Positions 44,175 through 52,789 are shown, counted from the first letter of the stretch. The stretch is DNA of 64,000 nt from Rhodobacteraceae bacterium EL53 (GCA_900313015.1 OMPR01000013.1:1-64000), one strand, 5' to 3'. Numbers and translations are program-made. Notes: generated by a model not told the origin, from the letters alone.

Positions 44175-45335
44175 ATGTCGGATGCCATGGTTTACGAGAT
44201 CGACCCACAGGTGTTCTGGCGCGATCCCTACCCTGATCTCAAGCGGATGCGGGCGATGGCGCCGGTGGTGTTTGTGCCGCAATTGGGGGCGACCCTGATT
44301 GTGCGGCGGCAGGATATTTTTGAGCAGGAAAAGAAGACCGAGGTGTTTTCCTCGGACCAGCCCGGTGGGTTGATGACCGTGTTGATGGGGCAGAACATGA
44401 TGCGCAAAGATGGCGCGGACCATCTGGCTGAGCGTAAGGCGATCTTTCCCACCGTGTCGCCGAAGACGGTGCAGCGGGTTTGGACGGACCAGTTTCGCGC
44501 CGCGACGGAGCAGGTGTTGGCGGGGCTCATTGGGCAGGGCCGTTGCGATCTGGTGCGGGACTATGCGTTGCCGGTGTCGGCTGAGGCATTGAAGGCGATG
44601 ACGGGTTTGACGCAGATGTCGGCGGTAGAAATGGATCGGGTCAGTCAGGGTATGATTGATGGCTGTGCGAATTACGCGGGTGATCCTGAGGTCGAAGCCC
44701 GTTGTCATGATTGTACCGCGTCGATTGATCGTCACATCGATGAGATGATCCCGTTGGTGGATGCGGCGCCGGACCAGTCGTTGTTGTCGGTGCAGCGGCA
44801 GGCGGGCATGGAAGACGCGCAGGTGCGGGCAAATATTAAGCTGGCGATTTCGGGCGGGCAGAATGAGCCGCGAGACGCGATTGCCGGAACGGTCTGGGCC
44901 TTGTTGCAAAATCCGGATCAATTGGAGTTGGTGCGGGCTGGGCAGGCCGCATGGCGACAAGCGTTTGAGGAATATGCGCGTTGGATGTCGCCCATTGGGA
45001 TGTCACCGCGACGGGTGGCGCAACAGTATGAGTTGCACGGCGTTACGTTGAAACCTGAGGAGCGGGTGTTTCTGATGTTCGGGTCGGGCAATCGGGATGA
45101 AGCGGTGTTTGCGCGCCCCGATGCCTTTGATCTGACGCAGGATATTACGGCGGCGATTTCCTTTGGCGCTGGGCCGCATTTCTGTGCGGGGGCGTGGGCG
45201 GCCAAGGCATTGATCGGGGATGTGGCGTTGCCGATGTTGTTTGAGCGGTTTCCTGATTTGCGGCTGGATGGCGCGGCTGAATTTGGCGGTTGGGCGTTCC
45301 GGGGTCCGCTGCAGATGCCGGTGCGTTGGGATTAA
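44175..45335 (+). CDS. Cytochrome P450
   Basis: A 386-residue soluble bacterial P450 (start after AAGGAGG). The heme Cys337 is in SFGAGPHFCAGAWAAK and the K-helix ExxR is E266-YA-R269. The I-helix reads AISGGQNEPRD (224-234), so the usual AGxDT oxygen-activating Thr is missing and Glu-Pro lies near it, which may mean peroxygenase or unusual chemistry. A MarR regulator and its operators are directly upstream. Redox partners are not adjacent. Confidence 0.92.
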   Translation: MSDAMVYEIDPQVFWRDPYPDLKRMRAMAPVVFVPQLGATLIVRRQDIFEQEKKTEVFSSDQPGGLMTVLMGQNMMRKDGADHLAERKAIFPTVSPKTVQRVWTDQFRAATEQVLAGLIGQGRCDLVRDYALPVSAEALKAMTGLTQMSAVEMDRVSQGMIDGCANYAGDPEVEARCHDCTASIDRHIDEMIPLVDAAPDQSLLSVQRQAGMEDAQVRANIKLAISGGQNEPRDAIAGTVWALLQNPDQLELVRAGQAAWRQAFEEYARWMSPIGMSPRRVAQQYELHGVTLKPEERVFLMFGSGNRDEAVFARPDAFDLTQDITAAISFGAGPHFCAGAWAAKALIGDVALPMLFERFPDLRLDGAAEFGGWAFRGPLQMPVRWD

Positions 45336-45913
45336 TCCTCTGAATTGAGGAGTAACACGCGCTGGGCGCATGTGATCAGCGCCGAGGCGGCGGTGCGGGG
45401 GTCCTCAGTGCTGCGCCCAGAGAGCCATGCGCGGCAATAGATTTGTGCGGGGCCGATAAGTTGAGCGAAAAACATAGGGCCGGACATGGGGTGCAGGTCG
45501 CCCGCTGCGATCAGGGGGGCGCGCCATGTTTCGATGTGCTGGGCCAGTTTGGCGTTTTCGGCCTCTTGTTCTGTACGGATGGTGCTGAGCCATTCGGAGC
45601 GCGCGTGTTCAAACAGGAACCGCCCTTGGGCGCCTGAGGTCGTGACCCAATCCAAATGTGCAGTGAGTAGGGCGGCGAGGCCCTCAGCAGCCGTATCGGG
45701 CAGGCGGTGCAATAGGGCGGCGTGATAACTGTGCAGGCTAGTCAGGAAGAGATCGGCACAGAGGGCATCGCGGTTTTTGTAGGCGTGAAAGAAGCTGCCG
45801 TTTGACACCCCCGCCTGGGTCCTGATTTGCGCCACGGACGTGCTGCTAACCCCGTTTTCATCAAATAACGTCAGGGCAGTCTGTCTGATGAGGTCCTTGG
45901 TGGTCGCGGTCAT
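45332..45913 (-). CDS. TetR-family transcriptional regulator
   Basis: A 193-residue TetR protein. The N-terminal helix-turn-helix is TLFDENGVSSTSVAQIRTQAGVSNGSFFHAYKNRDALCADLF in pattern (residues 15-55). It overlaps the P450 gene end by 4 nt (convergent) and is divergent from the amidohydrolase gene at 46002, which it probably controls through the palindromes at 45939-45968. Confidence 0.92.
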   Translation of the reverse strand: MTATTKDLIRQTALTLFDENGVSSTSVAQIRTQAGVSNGSFFHAYKNRDALCADLFLTSLHSYHAALLHRLPDTAAEGLAALLTAHLDWVTTSGAQGRFLFEHARSEWLSTIRTEQEAENAKLAQHIETWRAPLIAAGDLHPMSGPMFFAQLIGPAQIYCRAWLSGRSTEDPRTAASALITCAQRVLLLNSED

Positions 45914-45938
45914 GGCTAGGCGTCCTGACATTTTGAAT

Positions 45939-45968
45939 CTAGAGTAATGCTCTAGAGTTAATCTCTAG
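45939..45968. promoter_or_regulatory. Overlapping TetR operator palindromes
   Basis: CTAGAG-TAATG-CTCTAG (45939-45955) and CTAGAG-TTAAT-CTCTAG (45952-45968) are two 17 bp inverted repeats that share four bases, 13 bp apart. They cover the 88 bp spacer between the divergent TetR and amidohydrolase genes. Confidence 0.75.
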
Positions 45969-46001
45969 CGTGTTTTATGCCATCAGGAGCCCGCCGTTAC
46001 C

Positions 46002-46808
46002 ATGATTATTGATGCTTGGGGTCAACACCCCACTTTGCGCCATGCCCAAGACCCGATGTTTGACTCGTTGCGCAGTTGGACCAAAACACCGGCCCCGACC
46101 GAAGATTTGCCTGTATCGACCACGGTGACGTTGATGGATCAGGCAGGCGTGGACAAAATGCTGATCAGCGCGTGGGAAGCGCCGCGCAATTCGATGATCT
46201 CAAATGCTGAGGTTGAGGGCTTTGTCGCCGAGGCGCCGGATCGGTTTGTTGGGGTAGGGTCCGTAGACATATCCAAACCGATGGAGGCGGTGCGCGAGGT
46301 GCGGCGGTGTGTTCAAGACCGCGGTTTCAAAGCAATCCGGGTGTTGCCGTGGTTGTGGGAGGTGCCGCCGACGGATCGCCGGTTCTATCCGGTGTTTACC
46401 GCTTGTGTTGAGGAAGGCGTGCCGTTTTGCACCCAGATCGGCCATACCGGTCCGTTGATGCCATCCGAGGTGGGCCGGCCCCTGTATCTGGATCAAGTGG
46501 CGTTGGATTTCCCCGAACTGGTGATTGTGGGCGGGCATATTGGCTATCCGTGGACCGAAGAGGCGGTGGCCGTCGCGACCAAACACGAGAACGTCCATAT
46601 CGATACCTCGGCTTATACGGCAGGGCGGTATCCGCCAGAGTTGGTCCGGTTCATGAAGGGGCACGGCGCGGCCAAGGTGCTGTTTGGCACCAACTATCCA
46701 ATGATGCCGCCTGCACAGGCGCTGAAGGGGTTGGATAAGTTGGAGTTGGCCGAGGACAAACAAGCGCTGTTTCTTGGCGGCAATGCGCAGCGGGTGTTTG
46801 GGCTGTAG
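46002..46808 (+). CDS. Amidohydrolase-2 family protein
   Basis: A 268-residue TIM-barrel metal enzyme of the amidohydrolase 2 (decarboxylase/lactonase) group. The strand-1 motif is IDAWGQHP, so the usual HxH is changed, but other blocks are kept: HTGPLMP and the C-terminal FGTNYPMMPPAQ (usual Asp changed to Asn) and NAQRVFG. Activity uncertain; possibly a decarboxylase-like fold. Divergent from the TetR gene. Confidence 0.8.
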   Translation: MIIDAWGQHPTLRHAQDPMFDSLRSWTKTPAPTEDLPVSTTVTLMDQAGVDKMLISAWEAPRNSMISNAEVEGFVAEAPDRFVGVGSVDISKPMEAVREVRRCVQDRGFKAIRVLPWLWEVPPTDRRFYPVFTACVEEGVPFCTQIGHTGPLMPSEVGRPLYLDQVALDFPELVIVGGHIGYPWTEEAVAVATKHENVHIDTSAYTAGRYPPELVRFMKGHGAAKVLFGTNYPMMPPAQALKGLDKLELAEDKQALFLGGNAQRVFGL

Positions 46809-46872
46809 CAATCGGGAGAGAGGCCAAGCGCGAGGGCGCGCTTGGCTGATGGTGTGTGAGTGGAGTTGTGGC

Positions 46873-47772
46873 TTAGAAACAGAACGCTTCGAACGTGGTG
46901 TCTTGGAGGGGTTGGCAGATAAACATGTCGTCCAGTGCGGCGGTGTCGACCCATTCGGCTGGGGTCGCAGGGGCGGTATCCTGTGGCCCACGAGCATTCT
47001 GGAAGAAGACGGCGAAATCAGTAGGGGATGACCAAGGATTGGTGTTTTGATCCGTTGAGACGTTGCTGGTCCATTCAAAGGTGAATTGTTCGTCCTCCCA
47101 ACAGGTAAAGAGGTCTTGAATGCTAGGGCCTGTCGTTGGGGTCTCTTCGGGTGTTGGATCTGGCTCTGGTGTTGCTGTGTTATCGGCCGGTTGGGGGGCG
47201 ACGACAGGTGTTACGGCTGGTGTTTCCGGTGGCGTGGTATCGGGCGTTTCCGGCGGGGTGGAGTTGTCGGTTGTTTCAGGCGGCTCTGTTGGGGCGGTTG
47301 GCGGTGTCGCGCCTTGATCCAATTGCAGGGGCGCGCTAGTGCGGGCAAAGTTTTGCGTGACCATCACCGCCTCGTACCCTTGGTAATCGCCGGTTTCAAT
47401 GCCGATCCCAATCACGGTGACATCGGGGTTGAGAATGTTGGCCCGGTGGCCGGGGCTGTCCATCAACCCGTTGTGCAGGTCGATTACATCATCCTCAAGA
47501 CCCGGCGCGCCGCGTTCGCTTTGCCATGCGATGTTTTCGGCCCAAGTTGCATTGCCCGAAAACTCAAACTGGGCTTGCTCTATCCGCTCGCCGGGGTTTG
47601 ATCCGTTTTCACCGGTGTGAGAGAACACATCCTGTTGCAGCATCCATTGGCTGTGATCCTCGGACGCGTCGTTCAATCGCAATTCCAATTGGACCGGTTC
47701 AAGACCCCGTGATGTGCGTTCATTGTTAATTAATTCAAGCATTTGCTGTTCGAGTGCGCTGGCTTGTGACAT
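46873..47772 (-). CDS. CAP-domain (SCP/PR1) protein with Pro/Thr linker
   Basis: A 299-residue acidic protein. The CAP domain (about 5-145) has the metal-type residues in SHTGENGSNPGERI, AENIAWQ and SPGHRANILNPDV. A linker rich in Pro, Thr and Glu (about 150-215) follows, then a short C-terminal domain with three Cys residues. No signal peptide is seen at the chosen start (47772); export by type I secretion is possible. Upstream starts in the frame cross GC-rich DNA and lack a signal too. Confidence 0.8.
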   Translation of the reverse strand: MSQASALEQQMLELINNERTSRGLEPVQLELRLNDASEDHSQWMLQQDVFSHTGENGSNPGERIEQAQFEFSGNATWAENIAWQSERGAPGLEDDVIDLHNGLMDSPGHRANILNPDVTVIGIGIETGDYQGYEAVMVTQNFARTSAPLQLDQGATPPTAPTEPPETTDNSTPPETPDTTPPETPAVTPVVAPQPADNTATPEPDPTPEETPTTGPSIQDLFTCWEDEQFTFEWTSNVSTDQNTNPWSSPTDFAVFFQNARGPQDTAPATPAEWVDTAALDDMFICQPLQDTTFEAFCF

Positions 47773-48105
47773 GTGCGTCTCCTGTATGATGAGCGGTTGG
47801 AAAAATCCGTTCGTTCGGCATAGAGGGGGCGGGGGGACAACGAAAATAGCGCGTATGTTTAGGCGTGTATTCGGGCAGGCCGACGCCTGTTGGTTGCGTT
47901 TGCGTAAGCGGGAATCAGTACCGGAAAACGGCGAACCTGCCACGTGGCTGGAAAGAGCCGAGCGGCATTGGGCAAATCAGCAAGATCTGTCCGGGTGGCG
48001 ATATCAGGACGGTGAGTTGGGAATCGGGAGGCCCCAGAAACGACAAACCCCCGCGGCTGGGCCTCGGGGGTCGTCAAATAGTGTCTGAAAACAGCTTCGG
48101 TGTGC
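47773..48105. other. Intergenic region between CAP and rpsU genes
   Basis: About 330 bp. It holds the rpsU terminator near its right end (48047-48072) and promoter space for the CAP gene. An ATG frame at 47855-48088 on the plus strand (77 codons) runs across the terminator and has no ribosome site, so I do not call it a gene. Confidence 0.5.
48047..48072 (-). terminator. Terminator of rpsU
   Basis: On the minus strand CCCCCGAGGC pairs with GCCGCGGGGG (one mismatch) around CCA and is followed by TTTGTCGTTT. It lies 34 nt after the rpsU stop. Confidence 0.8.
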
Positions 48106-48312
48106 TTAGAGCATACCTTCGCGCTGTGCTTTCTTACGTGCGAGCTTACGGGCACGACGGATCGCTTCAGCTTTCTCACGCGCTTTTTTCTCGGACGGCT
48201 TCTCGAAATGTTGCTTGAGCTTCATTTCGCGGAACACGCCTTCGCGCTGCAGCTTTTTCTTCAGGGCACGGAGCGCCTGATCGACATTGTTGTCACGAAC
48301 ACTAACCTGCAT
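48106..48312 (-). CDS. rpsU: 30S ribosomal protein S21
   Basis: A 68-residue basic protein, [26 protein letters not shown]-type start in short ([18 protein letters not shown]), an S21 that helps position mRNA near the 3' end of 16S rRNA. Promoter elements TAGACA and TATATG lie upstream at 48365-48393. Confidence 0.96.
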   Translation of the reverse strand: MQVSVRDNNVDQALRALKKKLQREGVFREMKLKQHFEKPSEKKAREKAEAIRRARKLARKKAQREGML

Positions 48313-48364
48313 GTGGTTTTCACCACCTTTCTAGATAGAGTTGCAAGGATTTGCAGGAAGTGGC

Positions 48365-48393
48365 CATATAGCAAAGCGTCTGGAACTTGTCTA
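48365..48393 (-). promoter_or_regulatory. Sigma-70-like promoter for rpsU
   Basis: On the minus strand TAGACA (-35) and TATATG (-10) are 17 nt apart and lie about 50 nt before the rpsU start. The spacing and place fit a housekeeping promoter. Confidence 0.55.
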
Positions 48394-48424
48394 GTACAGG
48401 ACAGAGCAGTCGGGAGTAGAGAAA

Positions 48425-49114
48425 ATGACCCAAGGATTCATGGATGCAAAGGCGCAGTTGGTCGAGGCGGCGTGTCTGCATGTGCCCTTTGATGGCTGGT
48501 CTGAGGCGACGTTTGACGCAGCGGTAGCTGATTCTGGGCTCGACCCGGTGATGGCGCGGGCGATCTGTCCGCGCGGTGGGGTGGATCTGGCGTTGGCTTA
48601 TCATCTGGCGGGGAATCAAAAGATGTTGGACCGGTTGGCGGATACGGATTTGAGTGCGCTGCGCTATAGCGAGCGAATCGCAGCGGCGGTGCGGTTCCGG
48701 CTGGAGGTGATTGAGGACAAAGAATTGGTGCGGCGGGGCACAACCTTGTTTGCGTTGCCAACCTATGCGGCGGATGGGGCCAAAGCGATCTGGGACACGT
48801 GTGATGCCATCTGGGAGGCACTGGGCGATACGTCGCGCGATGGCAATTGGTATTCCAAGCGGGCGACCTTGGCCGGGGTGTATTCCTCAACCGTGCTGTA
48901 TTGGTTGGGCGATGACAGCCCGGATCATGCGGCGACGTGGGAGTTTCTGGACCGGCGTATTGAAAACGTGATGGCGTTTGAGAAGTTTAAAGCGCAGGCG
49001 CGTGAGAACCCTTTGCTGAAGCCGTTGATGGCCGGGCCTGCGTTCCTGATGGAGCGGCTCAAGGCACCCGAGCGGCGGTCTGACATGCCGGGGTCGTTTG
49101 GCACGCGGCGCTAA
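48425..49114 (+). CDS. COQ9 family protein
   Basis: A 229-residue protein of the COQ9 family, which in mitochondria binds lipids and presents the ubiquinone intermediate to COQ7. Family text includes LRYSERIAAAVRFRLE, YAADGAKAIWDTCDAIWEALGDTSRDGNWYSKRATLAGVYSSTVLYWL in short blocks. All-helical, TetR-like fold. Divergent from rpsU and co-oriented with the quinone oxidoreductase gene. Confidence 0.92.
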   Translation: MTQGFMDAKAQLVEAACLHVPFDGWSEATFDAAVADSGLDPVMARAICPRGGVDLALAYHLAGNQKMLDRLADTDLSALRYSERIAAAVRFRLEVIEDKELVRRGTTLFALPTYAADGAKAIWDTCDAIWEALGDTSRDGNWYSKRATLAGVYSSTVLYWLGDDSPDHAATWEFLDRRIENVMAFEKFKAQARENPLLKPLMAGPAFLMERLKAPERRSDMPGSFGTRR

Positions 49115-49169
49115 CGTTTTACATAGTTTAATAGGGCCGCTGGGCGGCTGAATGATCTGGAGAATCCTG

Positions 49170-50156
49170 ATGAGTGAAATGATGCGCGCTGTAGAGATCA
49201 GTGAGCCGGGTGGCCCCGAGGTTTTGCGCCTGTGTGAGCGCCCTGTTCCACAGGCGGGACATGGTCAGGTCGTGCTGAAGGTGGCCTATGCCGGGGTGAA
49301 TCGTCCGGATGCGTTACAGCGTGCCGGGGCTTATGATCCGCCCCCCGGTGCCAGCGATCTGCCGGGGTTGGAATGCTCGGGCGAGGTTGTGGCGATTGGC
49401 GCGGGTGTCGATAATCTGGCCGTGGGCGACAAGGTCTGTGCTTTGTTGCCGGGTGGGGGATATGCGGATTACGTAATGACCCCTGCGGCGCATTGCTTGC
49501 CGGTGCCTGCGGGCATTGGGATGAAAGAAGCGGCCTGCTTGCCAGAGACGTTCTTTACGGTCTGGTCGAATGTGTTCACGCGCGGTGGGTTGAAAGCGGG
49601 CGAGCGGTTCCTGATCCATGGAGGATCTAGTGGGATTGGGACGACAGCGATTCAACTTGCGCATGCTTTTGGGGCGCGGGTGTTTGTGACCGCTGGGTCG
49701 GACGAGAAGTGCCAAGCCTGTCTGGACTTAGGGGCCGAGCGCGCGATCAATTACCGGGACGAGGATTTCGTTAAGGTGATGAAGGGCGAAGGCGGGGCCG
49801 ATCTTATCCTGGATATGGTGGGTGGGGATTACATTCCGCGCAACATCAAGACCCTGAATTTGGATGGGCGACTGGTGCAAATCGCGTTCCTGCAGGGGCC
49901 GATGGTCGAGGTGAACTTTGCCATGATGATGGTCAAGCGGTTAACCCTGACGGGCAGCACGCTGCGTCCGCAGAGTGATCTGGCAAAAGCGGCGATTGCG
50001 CAGGATTTGCTTGAGGCGGTCTGGCCCTTGGTTGAAGCGGGCAAGGTTACGCCAGTGATGGACAGTGAGTTTGATCTGTTTGAGGCGGCAGCAGCGCACG
50101 CACGGATGGAAAGCTCGGGCCATATTGGCAAGATTGTGATGAAGGTGAACGGCTAA
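49170..50156 (+). CDS. NAD(P)H-quinone oxidoreductase (PIG3 type)
   Basis: A 328-residue zinc-free MDR protein. The GroES-like N-terminus (MRAVEISEPGGPEVLRLCER) lacks the zinc Cys, the nucleotide site is IHGGSSGIGTTAIQLAHAFGARVFVTAG, and GADLILDMVGGDYI follows. It reduces quinones with NADPH in the cytoplasm. ATG at 49170 follows GGAG. It lies 56 nt after COQ9, a likely co-transcribed pair. Confidence 0.92.
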   Translation: MSEMMRAVEISEPGGPEVLRLCERPVPQAGHGQVVLKVAYAGVNRPDALQRAGAYDPPPGASDLPGLECSGEVVAIGAGVDNLAVGDKVCALLPGGGYADYVMTPAAHCLPVPAGIGMKEAACLPETFFTVWSNVFTRGGLKAGERFLIHGGSSGIGTTAIQLAHAFGARVFVTAGSDEKCQACLDLGAERAINYRDEDFVKVMKGEGGADLILDMVGGDYIPRNIKTLNLDGRLVQIAFLQGPMVEVNFAMMMVKRLTLTGSTLRPQSDLAKAAIAQDLLEAVWPLVEAGKVTPVMDSEFDLFEAAAAHARMESSGHIGKIVMKVNG

Positions 50157-50166
50157 TTCAGATCGC

Positions 50167-50203
50167 AGGCGCGCGCCGGCCCCTACAGGGCCGACGCGCG
50201 CGG
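50167..50203. other. GC-rich hairpin between convergent genes
   Basis: GCGCGCCGGCCC and GGGCCGACGCGCGC pair around CTACA with one bulged A. There is no U-tract, so it may act as a weak or factor-dependent stop between the quinone oxidoreductase and DUF2189 genes. Confidence 0.55.
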
Positions 50204-50223
50204 GCGTGGCAAGAGCCAAAGGG

Positions 50224-51081
50224 CTACGCGATCGCGCGACGGTAGAGGTGCCAAGTTGCGTGACCAAGCACCGGCATCACAACGATGAGACCGAGCAGCA
50301 TGGGAATGGCCCCGAGAACAAGCAGTCCGGCGACCATGGCCCCCCATGTCAGAATGACCATCGGGTTGTGACGCAGGACGCGGATCGATGTGACCACTGC
50401 GACGGGCACACCGACCTGTCTATCCAATAGAAGTGGGAAGCTGACCACGCTGATGGCCAGTGCGATCAGGGCAAACAGCCCGCCCACAGCCGTGCCGACA
50501 ATGATCATTGTCCAGCCTTCGGGGGTGGTCAGAGTTTGGGTGACGAAGCTGCTGAAAGACGCTGGCGTTTTGGGCCCAAGGGTCTGCATGAACAGATTGT
50601 GCGCGGTCATCATCCACACAAGGAACAGCGCTGTCAGATAGAACCCAAGGGCGAGGATCGCGCCGAACGATGGCGCGCGGAAGACGCCGAAAGCGTGCAG
50701 CCAGTGGACGTCTTGCCCTCGTTCGAGGCGGCGGCTGATCTCATATAGCCCCACCGCGGCAACTGGGCCAATGAGGGCAAAGCCCATCATCAGAGGGGCC
50801 AGCAGGGGGACCATCTCCATCCGGCTGCCAAGGCTGAATAGGACAAGGCCAGCGATGGGGTAGATCAAGGCGATAAAGATCGCATCGGCGCGCGAGGCCA
50901 GAAAGTCCTGATACCCGGCGCGCAGGGCGGCGAACAGGTCATCGATCGTGAGCGTTTGAATGTGTGGAAGCTCTCGGACGGTGTCGCTGCCCAGATGCGT
51001 CACGGACTCGCTGATGTGGTCGCTGGAGGCCTCGATATTCTGGGCGACCCAGCTGAGCGGATTTCCGATCGTTTTTGCCAT
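50224..51081 (-). CDS. DUF2189 family membrane protein
   Basis: A 285-residue inner-membrane protein with about six helices after an 80-residue polar N-terminus (residue 1 at 51081, MAKTIGNPLSWVAQNIE). The RKLERGQ-like segment (SRRLERGQDVHWLHAF) is characteristic of DUF2189, a family found beside cytochrome oxidase genes in some bacteria but of unknown function. Confidence 0.88.
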   Translation of the reverse strand: MAKTIGNPLSWVAQNIEASSDHISESVTHLGSDTVRELPHIQTLTIDDLFAALRAGYQDFLASRADAIFIALIYPIAGLVLFSLGSRMEMVPLLAPLMMGFALIGPVAAVGLYEISRRLERGQDVHWLHAFGVFRAPSFGAILALGFYLTALFLVWMMTAHNLFMQTLGPKTPASFSSFVTQTLTTPEGWTMIIVGTAVGGLFALIALAISVVSFPLLLDRQVGVPVAVVTSIRVLRHNPMVILTWGAMVAGLLVLGAIPMLLGLIVVMPVLGHATWHLYRRAIA

Positions 51082-51229
51082 GTCTTTCCCCTTCGCTGAC
51101 GGCTGTGTGCGTCGCAGGTCGGGGTCCGGCGAGGGGGTGTGCGGCCAGACCGGCCTGCAACACATGTATAAGTATAGCACAAAATGTCGGTTTTCGGGAT
51201 CACAGCTTTGCGATGACCCCGAATAGGGG

Positions 51230-51820
51230 TTAGCCCCGCGGCTTTTCTAGCTGCCATTGCAGGTTGGCCTGCACGGTTGGCCATTCGCTGGCAATGATGG
51301 AATAGACGGCTGTATCGCGAATGGTGCCATTGCCCATGATCATGTGCGATCGCAGGACACCATCGAGTTTTGCACCCAGACGTTCAATAGCCCTACGGCT
51401 TTGGTGGTTGATGAAATGGGTGCGGAATTCAACAGAAATCGCATCTAGAGTTTCAAAGGCATGGCGCAGCAACAGCAGTTTGCATTCGGTGTTGAGGGGC
51501 GTGCGTTGTGCTGATTTTCCGTACCAAGTGGAGCCAATCTCCAACCGGCGGTTGGCGTGGTCTATGTTCATATATGTGGTCATACCAACCGGGCGCCCGG
51601 AGGCGTCGCAAGCGGTAAAGGGAATCATGCTGCCGGTTTCTTGCAGTGACAGGCGCCGATCGATTTCGGCTTCGACCTGATCAGGGGCTGGGATGCTTGT
51701 GTACCAGAGGCGGTGCAAATCACCGCTGGCAGAGGCCGCGCTCAAGCCATCAGCATGATTGTGCGAGAGGGGCAAGAGAGAGCAATGTTGCCCAGACAGG
51801 GAAACGGGAGTGGCCCACAT
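51230..51820 (-). CDS. GNAT-family N-acetyltransferase (RimJ/RimL-like)
   Basis: A 196-residue acetyltransferase. Text such as IEIGSTWYGKSAQRTPLNTECKLLLLRHAFETL in short blocks (LEIGSTWYGK, TECKLLLL) and FRTHFINHQSRRAIERLGAK is typical of the RimJ/RimL group that acetylates protein N-termini or amino-acid-like substrates. Stands alone. Confidence 0.88.
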   Translation of the reverse strand: MWATPVSLSGQHCSLLPLSHNHADGLSAASASGDLHRLWYTSIPAPDQVEAEIDRRLSLQETGSMIPFTACDASGRPVGMTTYMNIDHANRRLEIGSTWYGKSAQRTPLNTECKLLLLRHAFETLDAISVEFRTHFINHQSRRAIERLGAKLDGVLRSHMIMGNGTIRDTAVYSIIASEWPTVQANLQWQLEKPRG

Positions 51821-51983
51821 TGGTTGGTCCTTTCGGTTCGATGTTTTACCCGGTTGTCGGCGAGAATTTGAACCTCATAAAGGCCCGGTTTTTATCTTTT
51901 TGAACAGTCCAATCTGACCGCACCGTCCGCTGTAAGAGGCATTCAAACAGTGCGGTTCAATGATTGAGGGGCCTAGCCTTTGA

Positions 51984-52703
51984 TTATTTAAGTCTTTCAC
52001 GAAACGGGCAGACATCTTTTTGGAAGGGAACATATCTGCGTCGGAATGAAGTACCTTCGACCATTTCAGGGAGGCTGATCCGATCCATTCGAAAGTGTCG
52101 AAAATCATCGCGTGCTGGATCCCAGGCAACTAAATACCAAAGGGGGGACAGGATCAGCATGGCCTGAGGTTCGATCTGACGGCTAGTTTGTGCGCCTTTC
52201 GCGTCGCGGTATTGAAACCGCAGGTGGTGCTGTTGCAAGAATGCGGTTTCGTATGCAGGCAGGAGGGCCGGATCAATCGGTCCGAGATCTGAAATGTCCT
52301 GATGTGGTGAGAGTTGCCCAATGTGCAGGCAATCAAGGAAGCGGCGCAGGTCCCGTACTTTGTCTGAGGGCAACGCCTTTTCAATCTTGGCCAGCCCGGC
52401 GTCTGCGAGATCAGAAAAGGGGAGGTTCAGGGCTGCGCGCATGGCGGACACGCTGATCAGAAGGGCAAACACCTCGGCCACGGACAAGCGTGCCGTGGTT
52501 TGGACCGATTGGGGATCAAGATGCAGGCCGCCGCCGCGTCCGCTTTCTGAGTGGATCACAAACCCCTGATCACGTAGAGCGCTGATATCGCGCAGGATTG
52601 TGCGTCTGGATACGCCGGCCTCTTGGGCGAGCTCATCAATTGTGGACGTTCCATTGCGGCGCAGGGTGCGTACGATGGCATCATGACGGAGACGAATATT
52701 CAT
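51984..52703 (-). CDS. HTH-WYL domain transcriptional regulator
   Basis: A 239-residue YafY-type regulator. The N-terminal HTH_11 domain covers about 1-60 (LAQEAGVSRRTILRDISALRDQGF), and the WYL-type ligand domain about 140-225 (LSPLWYLVAWDPARDDFRHFRMDRI). Divergent from the RidA gene, with a clear palindrome between them, so it likely represses it. Confidence 0.9.
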   Translation of the reverse strand: MNIRLRHDAIVRTLRRNGTSTIDELAQEAGVSRRTILRDISALRDQGFVIHSESGRGGGLHLDPQSVQTTARLSVAEVFALLISVSAMRAALNLPFSDLADAGLAKIEKALPSDKVRDLRRFLDCLHIGQLSPHQDISDLGPIDPALLPAYETAFLQQHHLRFQYRDAKGAQTSRQIEPQAMLILSPLWYLVAWDPARDDFRHFRMDRISLPEMVEGTSFRRRYVPFQKDVCPFRERLK

Positions 52704-52723
52704 CTGTTCAGCGTAGCATATAC

Positions 52724-52742
52724 GGTGCCATATTTTGGCACC
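52724..52742. promoter_or_regulatory. Palindromic operator between WYL and RidA genes
   Basis: GGTGCCA-TATTT-TGGCACC, a perfect 7 bp-arm inverted repeat, 48 bp before the RidA start and 21 bp from the WYL start. The location fits an operator for the regulator. Confidence 0.65.
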
Positions 52743-52789
52743 TTTTTAAGTTAAGCGGTCTGTAGCTATCTCAACAAGGAGGCGAGACA

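Noticed and set aside
44148-44960. Minus-strand ORF of 270 codons rich in Arg and His
   Set aside because: Shadow of the P450 gene; composition is that of a reversed GC-rich frame.
47086-47601. Plus-strand ORFs over the Pro/Thr linker of the CAP gene
   Set aside because: Low-complexity Gly/Val/Trp text that mirrors the repeat-like linker on the true strand.
47855-48088. Plus-strand frame of 77 codons between CAP and rpsU
   Set aside because: No ribosome site; it reads through the rpsU terminator at its 3' end.
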